Shown one piece after another: positions 27,901-38,000 of a DNA stretch of 64,000 bases. Under the pieces are notes generated by a model, which was not told the origin of the DNA, searched no databases, and worked only from the letters and a program-made list of their open reading frames with translations. Source of the stretch: Hepsetus odoe (taxonomy: Eukaryota > Chordata > Actinopteri > Characiformes > Hepsetidae). Position 1 is the first letter of the stretch. Every line of letters starts with the position of its first letter. The stretch lies in the NCBI GenBank assembly GCA_017165825.1, contig CM029378.1:21088282-21152281 (forward strand), given 5' to 3'. The translations under genes and the position numbers were made by a program.

Positions 27901-29577
27901 TCTAATGCTAACAAAGAGAGTACTTATGGATTAAAGCTTCATTCTTGCTGAAATTGACACTTTTACAATATTAAGTAAAATATTAAGCTTTATTTCAGCA
28001 AGTGTATTCTTCAAGTACTCCCTTTTTACATTACAGCAATATGAGAGCTTTAACAGCAGCTTCTTTATTGAATTTCATTCTTTTAGGTTCACCATTTGTA
28101 AATGCTATCATCCACAAAGGCTTTGATGAGAGGCATGCTTACATTGGAGGGATGTTTGGAGCTGGGATCTACTTTGCTGAAAACTCCTCAAAAAGTAACC
28201 AGTATGTGTATGGAATAGGAGGTGGCACTGGATGCCCTCTTCATAAAGACAGGTCTTGCTACCTGTGTCAGAGGTGAGCTGTTTCTTTTAAAACAGTAAT
28301 TTTGTCACTAATTTTACAAATGATTTATAATCTTTTGTAATGTAAAAAATATTAATAAAGAATTCCTAATTTTCCCAAAGTGTCACCGAGCAATTCTATG
28401 TGAATAAATCTGTCAACTACAGATCACTGTGCTGTCCACAGAAGCATCAAAAACAAATAGCCAAATGTATGATTGCTTTTAAAAACACATTAAGATTTCT
28501 ACTAGGGCATTTTGTTGACCTGTATTTGAAATGTTGGCTCAAACAAAACATGTATCTGAATCTTACAAAAATAATAAATAAGAAATAATGTCATTGATTT
28601 CTTTTATTGTTCACTGCTGTGAAAGGGGGCAGCGGTGGCCTAGTGGGTAGGGTGTTGGCCACATGATCGGTGGATCGGGGGTTCGAACCCCTTCCCAGTG
28701 GGTTGCCCTGAGGTACCCTTGAGCAAGGTGCCGTCCCCGTCCTGCTCCTCCCTGCGATGGGCTGGCGACCTGTCCAGGGTGCGTCCCCCGTCCTCGCCCT
28801 GTGTGCGCTGGGTTGGACACCAGCACTCCCCCGCGACCCCGTTTGGGACAAGCGGCAGATAATGGATGGATGCTGTGAAAGCTAATCTTGGTGCTATATA
28901 TCACTGTTGTAATAAGTGTCCCGATTTCTTGCCTCTAGACACCTGCTGTTCTGCCGTGTGACCCTAGGGAAGTCTTTCCTTCAGTTTAGTGCCATGAAGA
29001 TGGCCCATTCACCTCCAGGCCACCACTCTGTTTCTGGCAGACCCAGTGTTAATGGCCTTGCACTGGCAGAGTATGTTATCTACAGAGGAGAACAGGTATT
29101 GGATTTCTATTTATCTGCTTCACATTGATTCATGAGCTATAACCAGTAATTGCTAATGGATCAGTAACTTATGAATGAATCAGTATAGTGAATAACTGAA
29201 GTGTGATCCCAAATATAGATCTTTTGACTTGAACTAAATCTTGTCATCTAGTACTAAAGTAACATTCTCTGTAAGTATGGGAAATAGTTTTGTATTAAAT
29301 ATTGATAAGGTGCAGCTCAGGGATTATATTAGTTTTCAAGCAGAAAGCTGATTTAGTATTTTATTTTTGTTTTTTGAGCTTTATAATGGATTGCATAGAA
29401 TTATACTACATGTTTCAATTTGCATTGATGAATAAAAAATTGTAAGACCGGTGCACATGAATTTATGCAGTAATGTTTTTGTTTTCATTCTCACTTTGCC
29501 ATTGTTGTACATTCTAGGCTTATCCTGAATATGTGATTACCTACCAGATCATCAAACCAGATGGGACTTCTGAGTAA
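3994..29577 (+). CDS. tnks2: Tankyrase-2, poly(ADP-ribose) polymerase, complete in 27 coding exons
   Basis: Exons: 3994-4195, 6178-6402, 7101-7196, 8243-8279, 8430-8505, 9014-9108, 9230-9296, 9766-9952, 10327-10448, 10541-10632, 10905-10983, 13882-14053, 14756-14835, 15304-15449, 15786-15951, 16070-16289, 16728-16837, 20744-20932, 22208-22427, 22896-22978, 23465-23585, 23723-23820, 23931-24005, 24128-24233, 28087-28273, 28939-29095, 29518-29577. All are flanked by AG and GT, phases match, and the sum is 3468 nt (1155 codons plus TAA). Tankyrases bind clients such as axin, TRF1 and 3BP2 through ankyrin clusters, polymerise through SAM and PARylate from NAD+. There is no His-Pro-Ser N-terminal region, which separates TNKS2 from TNKS1. 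Two starts are possible: ATG 3994 (weak context, but its Met-x-x-Arg-Arg opening resembles mammalian TNKS2) and ATG 4042 (G at -3, G at +4), giving 1139 residues. Fish paralogue naming varies, so the symbol is by similarity. Confidence 0.95.
4800..5570 (-). mobile_element. Decayed RTE-like LINE fragment in tnks2 intron 1
   Basis: The text follows the LINE at 61.8-64 kb in the same orientation, with many changes. Shared stretches include the segment around GGTCTCACTA near 4855, TCCACAAAGGCAC near 5418 and ATGAAACCATACTGCTGCTC near 5480. The reading frame is destroyed. The rest of intron 1 (4196-4799 and 5571-6177) shows nothing I can name. Confidence 0.7.
6723..6830 (-). repeat. Short tail fragment of a tRNA-type SINE family
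   Basis: TCTGCCGCTTGTCCCAAGTG and the following 60 bp match the reverse complement of the 3' part of the SINE at 28622-28870. A (GTCA)n run at 6733-6748 adjoins it. The rest of tnks2 intron 2 has no feature. Confidence 0.65.
7560..8060. repeat. Interspersed-repeat-like block in tnks2 intron 3
   Basis: The block has a higher GC content than the flanks, and its wording (for example GAGAATTTGGAGGCCAGG near 7729) resembles a fish interspersed repeat I have seen but cannot name. A frame is open at 7705-8052 (+), but it has no domain motif. The class is not established. Confidence 0.4.
8117..8139. repeat. (GT)n microsatellite
   Basis: Uninterrupted GT dinucleotide run in tnks2 intron 3, about 100 bp before the exon 4 acceptor. 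Confidence 0.9.
9195..9221 (+). repeat. tnks2: Poly-C tract serving as polypyrimidine tract of tnks2 exon 7
   Basis: A run of about 15 C, then CCCC blocks broken by A, lies immediately before TTTCTTCAG at 9221-9229. This takes the place of the usual T-rich tract for the 67-nt exon at 9230-9296. Confidence 0.75.
11455..12002. mobile_element. Tc1/mariner-type MITE in tnks2 intron 11
   Basis: The left end GTACTGTGCAAAAGTTTTAG and the right end (reverse complement GTACCCAAAAGTTTTAAGCA) form terminal inverted repeats, and TA flanks both sides (11453-11454 and 12003-12004). About 548 bp, without transposase. The inner arms also repeat in inverse order, for example the stretch with GCTGTAAACAAAGAATGC. 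A second copy lies at 33811-34246. Confidence 0.85.
12167..13768 (-). mobile_element. Tc1-like DNA transposon with broken transposase
   Basis: Terminal inverted repeats read CAGTATCTCTCAAAAGTGAG at the left and, reversed, CAATATCTCACAAAAGTGAG at the right. TA duplications flank them at 12165-12166 and 13769-13770. The minus strand holds a transposase in pieces. The N-terminal helix-turn-helix part (13031-13339) has STLSKTIQWFNRTGSTQNRP. The catalytic part (12480-13070) has WSDETK, QHDNDLKHTS and, near the end, LNEHLWG where LNPIEHLWG is usual. The start region is disrupted by a short insertion near 13325-13375, and the DDE acidic triad is split between damaged frames. It sits antisense in tnks2 intron 11 and is inactive as read. 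Confidence 0.92.
14868..15253 (+). mobile_element. Tc1-like fragment in tnks2 intron 13
   Basis: The segments AGGGCATTAATCAGAGAG and ACCCTGAAGGAGTTGCAGAG match the element at 18632-19462. The end (GCAAGACATTGTA) is a decayed terminal repeat. The 5' part is missing. Confidence 0.75.
17240..17775 (-). mobile_element. RTE-like LINE fragment in tnks2 intron 17
   Basis: It matches the reverse-transcriptase part of the LINE at 61.8-64 kb. Minus-strand codons still read QSCSNYREINVISHSMKLWK and EQQYGFMQRKSTTDAMFALK, but large internal deletions and stops are present. Confidence 0.85.
18045..18222 (-). repeat. tRNA-derived SINE, truncated
   Basis: It shares GGTACCTTGCTCAAGGGTAC and the neighbouring text with the SINEs at 29738 and 49829. 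On the minus strand the B-box-like segment is weak (GGTTTCAATTCC) and the tRNA-like A box is lost. Confidence 0.75.
18290..18485 (-). mobile_element. Terminal fragment of the Tc1-like family also present at 55.2 kb
   Basis: The reverse complement begins with the terminal repeat TGTACACTAATTATTAGGCA. It continues with GGGTGTGGCCTTAGGAGATC, which recurs at about 55364. The copies face opposite ways. Only the 5' leader is present here, with no transposase. Confidence 0.75.
18632..19462 (+). mobile_element. Tc1-like element with remnant transposase
   Basis: Ends CAGCGCTTTGCAAAAGTATT and, reversed, CAGTGCCTTGCAAAAGTATT, flanked by TA at 18630-18631 and 19463-19464. About 831 bp. An internal + frame keeps a short helix-turn-helix stretch of transposase; the catalytic part is largely deleted. 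The remainder of tnks2 intron 17 (19465-20743) is AT-rich with T runs and has no further feature I can support. Confidence 0.88.
22208..23585 (+). other. tnks2: tnks2 exons 19-21: Ser-rich linker and SAM domain
   Basis: Exon 19 encodes the end of the ankyrin region (ADDVRALLTAAMPPSALP) and a Ser/Thr/Gly-rich linker, residues about 788-860. Exons 20 (22896-22978) and 21 (23465-23585) encode the SAM domain, residues about 862-925. It holds the motifs FLDKLGLEHLMEIFEREQ, MGHKDLKEIGINAYGHRHKI and GVESLISG. In mammals this domain forms head-to-tail filaments needed for full PARP activity. The donor of exon 20 (GTCTTA) is weak. Exon 21 closes with one base of a split codon read as Cys where mammals have Gly. 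Confidence 0.88.
24470..24485. repeat. (AT)n microsatellite
   Basis: Short alternating AT run at the left of the long tnks2 intron 24. Confidence 0.8.
24858..27345 (-). mobile_element. L2-like LINE, 5'-truncated and broken, in tnks2 intron 24
   Basis: Minus-strand fragments line up as a non-LTR retrotransposon. An endonuclease end is at 27114-27338 (GLFIVAGDFNHANL). A pre-RT region at 26378-26650 has NPRKAAGPDNI. Reverse transcriptase at 25919-26290 has YRPVALTPIIMKCFERLV, YRPNRSTDDAI and IDYSSAFNTI. The C-terminal tail at 25112-25408 has HPSHTLFSLLPSGKRFRSIR. Stops and frameshifts separate them. The 3' end on the minus strand is the AT-rich start of the block near 24858, shared with a short copy at 32495. 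I give the clade by these motifs only. Confidence 0.88.
27470..27735 (+). mobile_element. RTE-like LINE 3' fragment, inverted relative to the 62 kb copy
   Basis: The segment from TGATGAAGATGGATAGGATT through GGACATGGAGCTGCCAGGAA matches the C-terminal coding end of the LINE at 61.8-64 kb, here on the + strand. It is heavily mutated. Confidence 0.75.
28622..28872 (+). repeat. tRNA-derived SINE in tnks2 intron 25
   Basis: The head GGCAGCGGTGGCCTAGTGGG (A-box type) and GGGGGTTCGAACCCC (B box) resemble a tRNA gene. They are followed by a GC-rich body and an ATGGATGGA tail. The tRNA fold is incomplete, so this is a SINE rather than a tRNA gene. Confidence 0.88.
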
Positions 29578-31376
29578 CACTGAGTTATTGCAGTCTCTTC
29601 ATTGAAGGAGACTGTTCTGCCTACTGCATGCGCATTTATAAGATGTTTAAAATGTTTTTGTTTAATCTTTTCTTACTCAAGTCTATTCAATATTTATTAC
29701 TTTACAGTGTTCCCAGAATACTGTTTTTTTTAAAAAGTGAAAGTGACAACCCTTGTCATTGCGAGGTCACGGCACAGCACACATGAACCACAACGAAATT
29801 GGACCTCTGCATTTAACCCATGCACACTCAAACCCGTGCAGCAGTGGGCAGCTATTGAAAGCGCCCGGGGAGCAGTGATGGGGACGGTACCTTGCTCAAG
29901 GGTACCTCAGGGCAACCTATTGGGAAGGGGTTTGAACCCCCGATCCTCCGATCATGCGGCGAACACCCTAACCGCTAGGCCACCGCTGCCCCAGTTTGTG
30001 TATTTATAAACCTGTCTGTAGTAGCTGATAATTCCAAGGCTTTATCCTGTTCTGTAAATCACCAACTTTCAGGTTAAGATTTAGAAAACATCACGAAGGT
30101 GGTTTAATTATTTTACAAAAACATTTGTGTACATATTTTTTTACTAGCATGTTAATTTATTTAACTTTGTATTATAAGAGTTATATGCTTTGAGGATGCC
30201 CTGACTGATATTTGATATTTATATCATTTTCTTTTGGGTTTTCAGTAAAAAGAGGTTCTTTTGAATTAAACACAGTAAATATGCCAGGAAATTCAATGAA
30301 ATTTATTGAACAGAATGTTACAATATTATGGCAGCAATCCAAATCTTCAGTTTTTGTGTTAACCTGTTGTTGCCTATAAGATTTTGTCAGTTGGATGCCC
30401 TACACTTTTTATCCTCAAAAAGAAAATTAATGTGGCAAAGAAATTCTCAAGGTCCTTTAGAAATGGCCGTCATAAAGCATAAAATTCAGAATTGATAAAA
30501 TACCTTAATTTTCAGTTGTCCCAAAATTTTGAACTGTCAATTTCAAAGTAGCTGAGCTACTAGATGTTTGAAAATACCTCCTGTCCCATGCCACTTTTAC
30601 AATGTGACTGCCTAATGTCTTTGGTGCACTTGTCTGTCATGCATGATAATTCCATGTAATGTCATGTTTGAGACCTGTTTTTATGTTGTGCTACTTAGTG
30701 ATTCACTAAGGAAGAAGAGCAGAAAAAAAGAAATAAAATATTATTTGGAAATTTCAACCAGATCAATCAAGTGGCCTGAATCTTTACAGCAGCACTTAAA
30801 ATGCAAGTTTGAAAAAGCCTTTACATATAAATTTCCATATATAAAAGTTACAACCTTTGATGATAATGTAAACATGGATAAATACACAAGTATGAGTAGA
30901 AAAAAAAAAATGTGTAACATTCAGCCCATTATTATATTAAGTCTAAACCATTTTCCTGGTTTCCTATGGTTTTCCTATTACCTCATGCCCCATTAAAAGA
31001 CTTGTTTTCCTTAATGGGCAAAAACCATGCCTTTGCTATCTTGGTAACACACTATGTAGCATGCTTAAAAGTTCCAGTACAATACTTAGCAAAAGTCTGT
31101 GCAAGAGCCACCGTTAATTCTTCACATGTTGCTAGGAAATCACCTTGTTGTTTCAAAAATACTGTTCTACACTTGCAAACCTGTTACCTTTGGCATATTG
31201 AGAAAATTAAAGTAAAGAAATGGGAACAAATATTTCACTGTGTTAAGTGTCTAAAGATACATGATGTAAACTATGGCCTACACACATTTGTAATAAGTTT
31301 TTTTTGTTGTTATGAATCATTTCCAGTATTTGGCAACTGAGAGATCACATTTCCTAAGTGTTCTCATTTTAATAAA
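29578..31376 (+). other. tnks2: tnks2 3' UTR, with possible poly(A) signals
   Basis: Non-coding sequence after the TAA at 29575-29577. AATAAA occurs at 30732-30737 and 31371-31376, so the 3' UTR could be 1.2 or 1.8 kb. A minus-oriented SINE (29738-29996) lies inside it. The open frames at 30643-31340 show no motif. Confidence 0.45.
29738..29996 (-). repeat. tRNA-derived SINE in the tnks2 3' UTR
   Basis: On the minus strand it starts GGGGCAGCGGTGGCCTAGCG and carries the B box GGGGGTTCAAACCCC. It is the most complete copy of the family that also occurs at 18045, 37782 and 49829. Confidence 0.88.
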
Positions 31377-31479
31377 TAGGTCATATGAATTCAAGTTTTT
31401 ACTAGCCTTTATCATTTAAATTCTCTTTTTTCTCACTAATCTACACTCAGATAATAACTTTGCGGCAACAACAAAATTA

Positions 31480-31965
31480 TTCTGCTGCACTGGTTCCCAA
31501 AAGCACAGTGGCCTCCATAGCTCTGAAATAGAAGTTTGACATAACAGTTCTCTTCAAAGAACTGGTCACCTGGCCTGACTGAGCATTTGAAGGAAGAAGG
31601 ACTTTAGTGAGAGGTGAACAAGAACCTGATGTTCCTCAGGTCCTGTGTGGAGATGGGACAGTTCTCAAAGGACAATCATAACTGCAGACCTCCGTTGATT
31701 TCGGCTTTATGGCAGAGTGGTTAGATGGAAGCCTCTCCTCAGTGCAAAACACATGAAAGCCTGCTTGAAGTTTGCAAAAAAAAAGTACATGAAGGACTCT
31801 CAGGCTCTGAGAAACAAGATTGAATATAAATATTATGCATGGAGGAAAACAGGTACCGCTCATCACTTCTGTACCATCCCAAAAGTGAAGCATGGTGGTG
31901 GCAAATCATGCTGTGGAGGTGTTTTTCAGCAGCAGGGACTGGTAATTTGTCTAAAAAAAAAATAA
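31480..31965 (+). mobile_element. Tc1-like transposase fragment
   Basis: The + strand reads KVKHGGGKSCCGGVFQQQG, a decayed form of the transposase segment with HGGGS..VWG. Upstream text near 31690-31750 matches the leader of the same class. No ends are recognisable. Confidence 0.7.
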
Positions 31966-32159
31966 ATAGTGGCTCTAATACTGATAATGTCAGAATCTAC
32001 ATATGTTAATATGCAATATAAGGGCTCTTGAGACAAAGTGCAGGAAGTTGAGCAAGTCGCAATATGTAGTTAAGCAATATGTAGCACTGCTTTAGCTTTG
32101 TTGTATGAACCAGAGAGACATGAGTAAAAAAGTATTTTAAAAATAAAATTTTTTGTTTT

Positions 32160-32290
32160 TAACCGATCACCTGGAGGAAACTCATGCAAACTCCACACAG
32201 AAAAGACCTGGACTGTCCCGTTTGGGAATTAAACTCAGGAACTTCTCACTATGAGGTGACGGTGCTACCTACCGCGACACCGTGTCACCT
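32160..32290. repeat. Common fish interspersed-repeat fragment
   Basis: GGAGGAAACTCATGCAAACT followed by CTCCACACAGAAAAG is a phrase shared by many fish interspersed repeats. The class is not determined. Confidence 0.45.
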
Positions 32291-32494
32291 TTGGGACAAA
32301 ATTACTGTCAGGCACACCCCTCCTTGACATTACTTACCACCTATGCCAGAGTAAAGATGGCAAATGTCTGGCCATGAACGATGGCCATGGCCCCCAATCC
32401 AGCTACACAGCATATCTGGAATGGAACTCTTTTTAACCTACCACAAAGTATAGCATTTTACTGGAATTTTGAGCTTGGTTATTTTAGTCTATTT

Positions 32495-32805
32495 CAAGTC
32501 AAGTCAAGTAGGATTTTATTGTCATTTCAGCCATATACACAGTACATTGTGAAACGAAATAACGTTCCTCCAGGACCCTGGTGCTACACATATGACAACA
32601 TCAGACATAGGACAACATCAGACACAACATAAGACCAGACAAGACAACAAGTGCAGACAACAGACAGCACAACAGAAAGTACATTCATCCGTAAGAGGGC
32701 TGCAGTGTTATGAAACAAACAGGTTGTTGGGCAGTGTGACAGTGTAGCGGAGCAGCGTTATCAGTTAAGTGCGGATGTGCAATAACAATAAATAGTTAAT
32801 AGATA
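32495..32805 (-). mobile_element. Short 3' end of the L2-like LINE
   Basis: AAGTAGGATTTTATTGTCAT and the 120 bp after it repeat the 24.86-25.0 kb end of the L2-like LINE. This is a typical 5'-truncated insertion. Confidence 0.85.
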
Positions 32806-33810
32806 GATGGATGAGTATTTGACACCTTTTCTGTTTTGCTCCATGACATATCTGTATGCCCCCTTTTTTTCTTTTGGCCTGTTTACGGTAGCCTTTGGTA
32901 TTTCTGCACACTGCAGCAAGAGTTCCACTTTGGCAATGTTTGCATATATCTTTTGGGGAATCCCCGTAAAAACTCCCATCAGAGTAAAGTCCAGGAAACT
33001 ATTTGTTTTTTATTTTTTATTGTAGAAGTCCTTTGAAAATTTCAAATAAGTAAAATATATATATAATATTTAATAAGTAAACCTATTAATTAGCTCTGAG
33101 TAGCTAACTGCTAAAGTAACTGGGGCTGTGTCTTAAACTGCCCAATACCGCAATAAACAGAATGTACAAAAATGGAACATATTGACATGCACTCAGTAAT
33201 GTATTATTCAAAGTATATCATTTTGTGGTTTGGGACATATCCCTTCTGTTCTGCTCTCAGAAATGGTCAGGGCCACTGCTTTAGTCCACGAATACCAACC
33301 ATGTCAGAACTATGTTATAGTTATAGTATGACTAAAAATATTGTCGTGAAAATACTGGAGCTTCTTTCTTCTAAATTGTCAGCTGCAAAATTATCTGCTG
33401 GTTTCCATTGTTTCATTCCCTCTCCGGAAACAGAGACACACCCATCAGCACCAGCAGCATCAGCACACCGTCTGTTTCTCTGGGCTTTGTTTCTCTGTAG
33501 GAATACAGTTAAAGCACAGTCATCATTGGTTAGTGTTACCTGTTAGACAACAACAACTATGCTGTAATTTAATGAAACAAAACTGGTAAAATATGTGGGG
33601 GGGCAATAGAAGGAAGCGTTTTTTTTCTCTTCAGGAGGCAATCTTTTAAGGGTATGATGTCACGTGAGCATTGTGAATAGCTTGTTCATCAATGGTCAAG
33701 ACCCACACAAAACTGTAAGTATATATATACGTGCTCAAATATATGTACACTACAGGTCAAGAAGATATATATATCTTCATCAGTCATATAAAAATCAGTC
33801 ATATATATAC
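32806..33810. other. Intergenic, no gene seen
   Basis: Spacer between tnks2 and tbc1d12. Short open frames (32807-33025 and 33172-33546) carry no motif. AT microsatellite sequence fills 33718-33810. Confidence 0.5.
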
Positions 33811-34246
33811 AGTACTGTGCAAAGGTTTTAGGCAGGTGTGAAAAAATGCTGTAAACAAAGAATGCTTTCAGAAATATAAATAAATAAATAATGTTTGTTT
33901 ATTTTTTATCAATTTACACAATGCAAAGTGAGCAAACAAAAGAAAAATCTAAATCAAATCAATATTTGGTGTTACTACCTTTTGCCTTCAAACCAGCATC
34001 AATTCTTATAGGTACATTTGCCTAAAGTCAGGGATTTTGTAGGATTATAGTCGGTGTATGATCAACCAGTTTTACCAAACAGGTGCTAATGATGTCACAC
34101 ATAGGTTGAAACAGTCATGTTTGGAACAACCTACCAGCCGAGTAGAATTGATGCTGTTTTGAAGGCAAAGGGTGGTCACACCAAATACTGATTTGATTTA
34201 GATTTCTCTTTTGTTCATTCACTGCATTTTGTTGATTGATGAAAAT
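33811..34246. mobile_element. MITE, second copy of the 11455 family, right end lost
   Basis: It begins AGTACTGTGCAAAGGTTTTA and follows the 11455-12002 element to the stretch TGTTGATTGATGAAAATA, where it stops in an AT microsatellite. Confidence 0.85.
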
Positions 34247-34329
34247 ACATATATATATATGCAGAAAATCAGTCGTGTATTTTTTTAATTAAAACTTTGA
34301 AAGCAGTACTGAAGTGCTGTGGGTTTTCC

Positions 34330-34681
34330 AGCAGGTGGCAGCAATCGTGCAGGTTTCCGTCTCGAGGCAGAAAGACGTCATTGGCATTTTAAGATGGCCG
34401 CGGAAGAAAGCTGAAGTGAAGGGAGCTCTTCAGGCACCGGTTTTTACCCGCTAAACTCGAGTTTTTTTTGTTTCCACTGACAGGTCGCTGGATGTTGCTT
34501 GTTTACCCCCTAACACTTTGACTGTTTAATTGATTCGGAATGTTGCGAGTAATCGGCGACAGACAAGAATTTGATAAGCTTTGGGTTTTTTGTTGTGGAA
34601 TCAAATGGGGAGCGTGAATGACGCGAAAGGGTTTGTTGATGGAGCTGTAAAGACTGCCTCTGTCCACTAACAAACTTACAG
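34330..34681 (+). promoter_or_regulatory. tbc1d12: tbc1d12 promoter and first non-coding exon
   Basis: A GC-richer segment with a strong YY1-type element AAGATGGCCGCGG at 34391-34403. Its ATG opens only a seven-codon upstream frame (34394-34414). A donor CAG|GTATCA at 34681/34682 would join the acceptor before 34993. The transcription start is probably close to the YY1 site. The span and the exon start are estimates. Confidence 0.55.
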
Positions 34682-35071
34682 GTATCAGGCTTTACCTTTG
34701 CTTCATAAGCTCTTATAAAGTGGTGCCTGGGAGCTCACAGGGTATGTTCTGTTGTAAACGGGCTTCTATAGCAATGGTTCCCAATCCTGAGTATCTTTAA
34801 ACGGACACTACTGGTTTCCTTCTTTTCTTACTTTAAGACACTAATTTCAGCCCAGAAAAGGCTTGTTAATCAACTGATTAGTTGAGCAAGTTAAACACTG
34901 GAAAATGCAAGGAAGTGATTCTGAAGGAACTGAAGGAATGCACTGGTATCTAAGTTTTGTTGGGCCTACTGATATGACTTATGTCTTTTCAGGTCGTCCA
35001 CATGGTACATCTGCCTATTACAGTCAGGTTATAATCTCCTTGATGGACCCTCTGAGTCATCAGAAGGGCTC

Positions 35072-38000
35072 ATGGTAGAGTCTGTAGCTGGAGGCAGGGG
35101 TGCTGAGGAAGGGAGACCTCCTTATGCTGCTGATGGTAAGCCTGTGGAAATGGATGGACTGGACACTCATGCAGCAATTCCACTTGGTGAAAAACACGAA
35201 AGTTACCAGATGAGAGAGGAGAACCCTCAGGGCCAGGTTTACTGTACGGAAATTCAACCTATTGACACTTTTCCAGCATCAGGGGAGGGACTACAGCATC
35301 AGCAGGAAGATCTTTGTCTAGCAGAAGCAAAGCTTCCAAATGGTAATGTGGAATATGTCTCGTGTGCAGGATCAAGATGTGGTTTCTGTGATCAGTCTAG
35401 CCCTAAAAGATGTTGCTCTTCAGGCAAAGACAGCAGAGTATGCACTAATGGTGAATTACTGACTGGTTCTGACGGTGCTTCAGTAAACATTGATGTATCA
35501 CCAGCACCATCTACTAGCTTTTTAATGTGTGCTTCACCACCACAGACATGTCAAGCAACCCAAGATATGAGAGCAGTTCTGCCTCAAGACAGGGATGAAT
35601 CCAGCAATACTAGCTCAGACTGCGCTTCCAGTAGGACACCTTCTAACCCATTACAAAGGGAAGCCAATGATGGCGGTCAAGATTCAGGAATGGCCTCTAA
35701 AAGTGACTTTATAGAAACAGAATTTGAAGCCAGACTACATTCTCTCCGGACTTTCTCCCAGAGTGATTTTCTCTGCGAACCTGCTCCATTGAGTCTTCAG
35801 GGTGGAGAGTTCTGTCCTAGTCCAAATGGACAACATGACAATCTGACATTTGTGGATGTGAGCCTGAACTGTAAAAACACATATGAAATCAGCAGGCGGC
35901 AAAGCGCTCCAGACAACATTCCCGGAGTCCTGAGTGTGGCCTCTTCAGATCCATCACTTAGACAGAAGAAACAAAGCATCACTGAGATCTTTGGCAGGTA
36001 GGAGCTCACCTGAACTTTGTCTTTGGCCTATGGCCTTTTCTCTGCAGATCAGAGAAAAAGAAAAAGATAGGCTTGAGGGTGCATTTGGCATTTGTATTTT
36101 GAATCCTGTAGAATCAATGTTGTAACAGGCAGTATTACAATAACATATAAATAATATATTGTGCAGGACAGTTTGACATTGTGTCAATTAGAAGATTGAC
36201 AACACAAACTAGAGGTCATGTTATAGTCATGCACATTCCACAAACCTTTTTTGTAGCAGTTAATGCTTCAGGCCTCATGAGTGGAAGCTAAGAAAGCTGT
36301 GGCATATGCCTGTCAGCTGCTTCCTTCACAGCTCAATGCTTGCAAGCATTGTTTTCCAAGGAAGCTCAAAGGACAAAAGTCCTTTTAATTCTATGGTGAT
36401 AGTAGGGAACAGCTGGAGGAGAATCTGGAGAGATGGAGATATGCTCTAGAGAGGAGAGGAATGAAAGTGAGTAGGTCAAAGACAGAATACATGAGTGTGA
36501 ATGAAAGGGAGGAAAGTGGAGTGCTTAGGATGTAGGGAGTAGAGGTGACAAAGGTAGAGGAGTTTAAATACTTGGGATCATGTCCATGTCCAAGGGAGTG
36601 ATGAGGATTATGTTGGAAGGAGGATGTTGAAGAAAGAGGAAAGCTGCCAGGAAAGAGGAAAAGAGGAGGCTTTGTTTAGTTGAGGTTGTCCATGTTAAGT
36701 GATCAGTTGGTGGTGTTTGAGAAAAAATAAACATTTAAGAGACATAATGTTTCAGATCTTAAACTTCATTAGTCTGTACTCAATACTCCACAATTACAAA
36801 GCTTATCATATGTTAAGAGGCCACTGTTATTAGGAAATACTGGTGCCATGGAGATGTGTTCTGGGTGATACAGTGCATATGTAAAGTTTTATTATTTCTA
36901 ACATTTTTATTGTTTCAGACTCATCTTAAAATCCTAAGATGGTATTCAGAGTGTTATTTTATGCATATTAAAATACTGAAATAACCAATGTACATAAATT
37001 ACACTAAAGACACTTCCAGTTTAATTCTCCTTCTGTCTGGGGTCCTTGAGAAGCTGCAACAGCTTGACTAGAGTACACCTGTTATTACTGAATTCCTCAG
37101 TTTGACAAACAAACAACTGTTTGTTTGAGGATCACAGTTTATTTTGTATATCAGATTAAAACAAAAAGCCATGAAGATGAGTAAATTGTCTATGGATCTT
37201 CCTGATAATATAATGTCAAGGCTCTTTGGAATCTTTGGAAAAGCTCAACAATGTTTCTACAGCTTTGAAACTGCACAAACGAAAAAGTTTATTCAAATGA
37301 AAGCGATTTGTAACCCCCAGGCAAGCATGCCTAAAGCAACGCTCTCTCAGCAGTCATCCATGATTGTGGCAGGATCATGCTGTGGGATTGTTTTTTTGTG
37401 ACAGGAAGTGGGAGATTAGAAGATGGAAGAAGATGGATGCAAAACAACAGGGTGATCCTAAGTCAAAACATTTTCAGAGCACTCAGGATCCCATGGCGGG
37501 AAGGAAACAGGACAGTGGCCTTAAGCAAAGTGCCTGTATAACACAGGAGTGGCCCAGTCAGTGTCTGAATCTTCACCCCTAGAGCACATCTGGAGAGACC
37601 TGAAAATGGCTTTGCACTCCCATTCCAAGCTTTTTGAGAGTGAACCATTCTGTCAAGAGTAATAGGAGAAACAACAAAAAGAAAGGTGTGCCATTTAGTG
37701 TGATCGTTTTTCAAGAAGACTTGAGACAGTGCTATCTAAAATGCTTTTAACAAGTACTAAGTGAATGCTTAAAATCAGTAGGCAGAAATGGCCTAGTGGT
37801 TATGGATTAGGTTGTAGGTTCAAATCTCAGACCAATAGATTGCCTTGAGGTACCCTTGATCAAGGTGCTGTCCCCATCATTGTTCCTCGGGTGCTTTAAA
37901 TTGCTGCACCCTGCTGCATGGTGTGTGTGGGTGAAAAGCAGAGGTTGCATTTCATTGTGTTTCACTGTTTGCTATTATTCTCATTGACAATTAGTCACTT

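Larger units (their letters stand above)
23723..29577 (+). other. tnks2: tnks2 exons 22-27: PARP catalytic domain
   Basis: Numbered from ATG 3994, the nicotinamide-binding His of LFHG is residue 1021, the Tyr of AGIYF is 1050 and the catalytic Glu of LAEYVIYRGE is 1128. These align with mammalian TNKS2 His1031, Tyr1060 and Glu1138 at a constant offset of ten. The tankyrase zinc site is kept: Cys1071, His1074, Cys1079 and Cys1082 in GCPLHKDRSCYLC. The protein ends 19 residues after exon 26. The enzyme therefore looks active. A long intron (24234-28086) filled by an L2-like LINE splits the domain directly after the His codon. Confidence 0.93.

Noticed and set aside
28622..28700. Possible tRNA gene
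   Set aside because: A and B boxes are present, but no complete cloverleaf or anticodon arm can be drawn; it is a SINE head. The same applies to 29930-29996, 49039-49110 and 50000-50064.
28591..28904. Minus-strand frames over a GC-rich block
   Set aside because: They arise from the SINE at 28622-28872.
30643..31340. 117- and 124-codon + frames after tnks2
   Set aside because: AT-rich composition, no motifs, and in the probable 3' UTR.
33172..33546. 124-codon + frame between the genes
   Set aside because: No motif, no splice or promoter context; chance frame.
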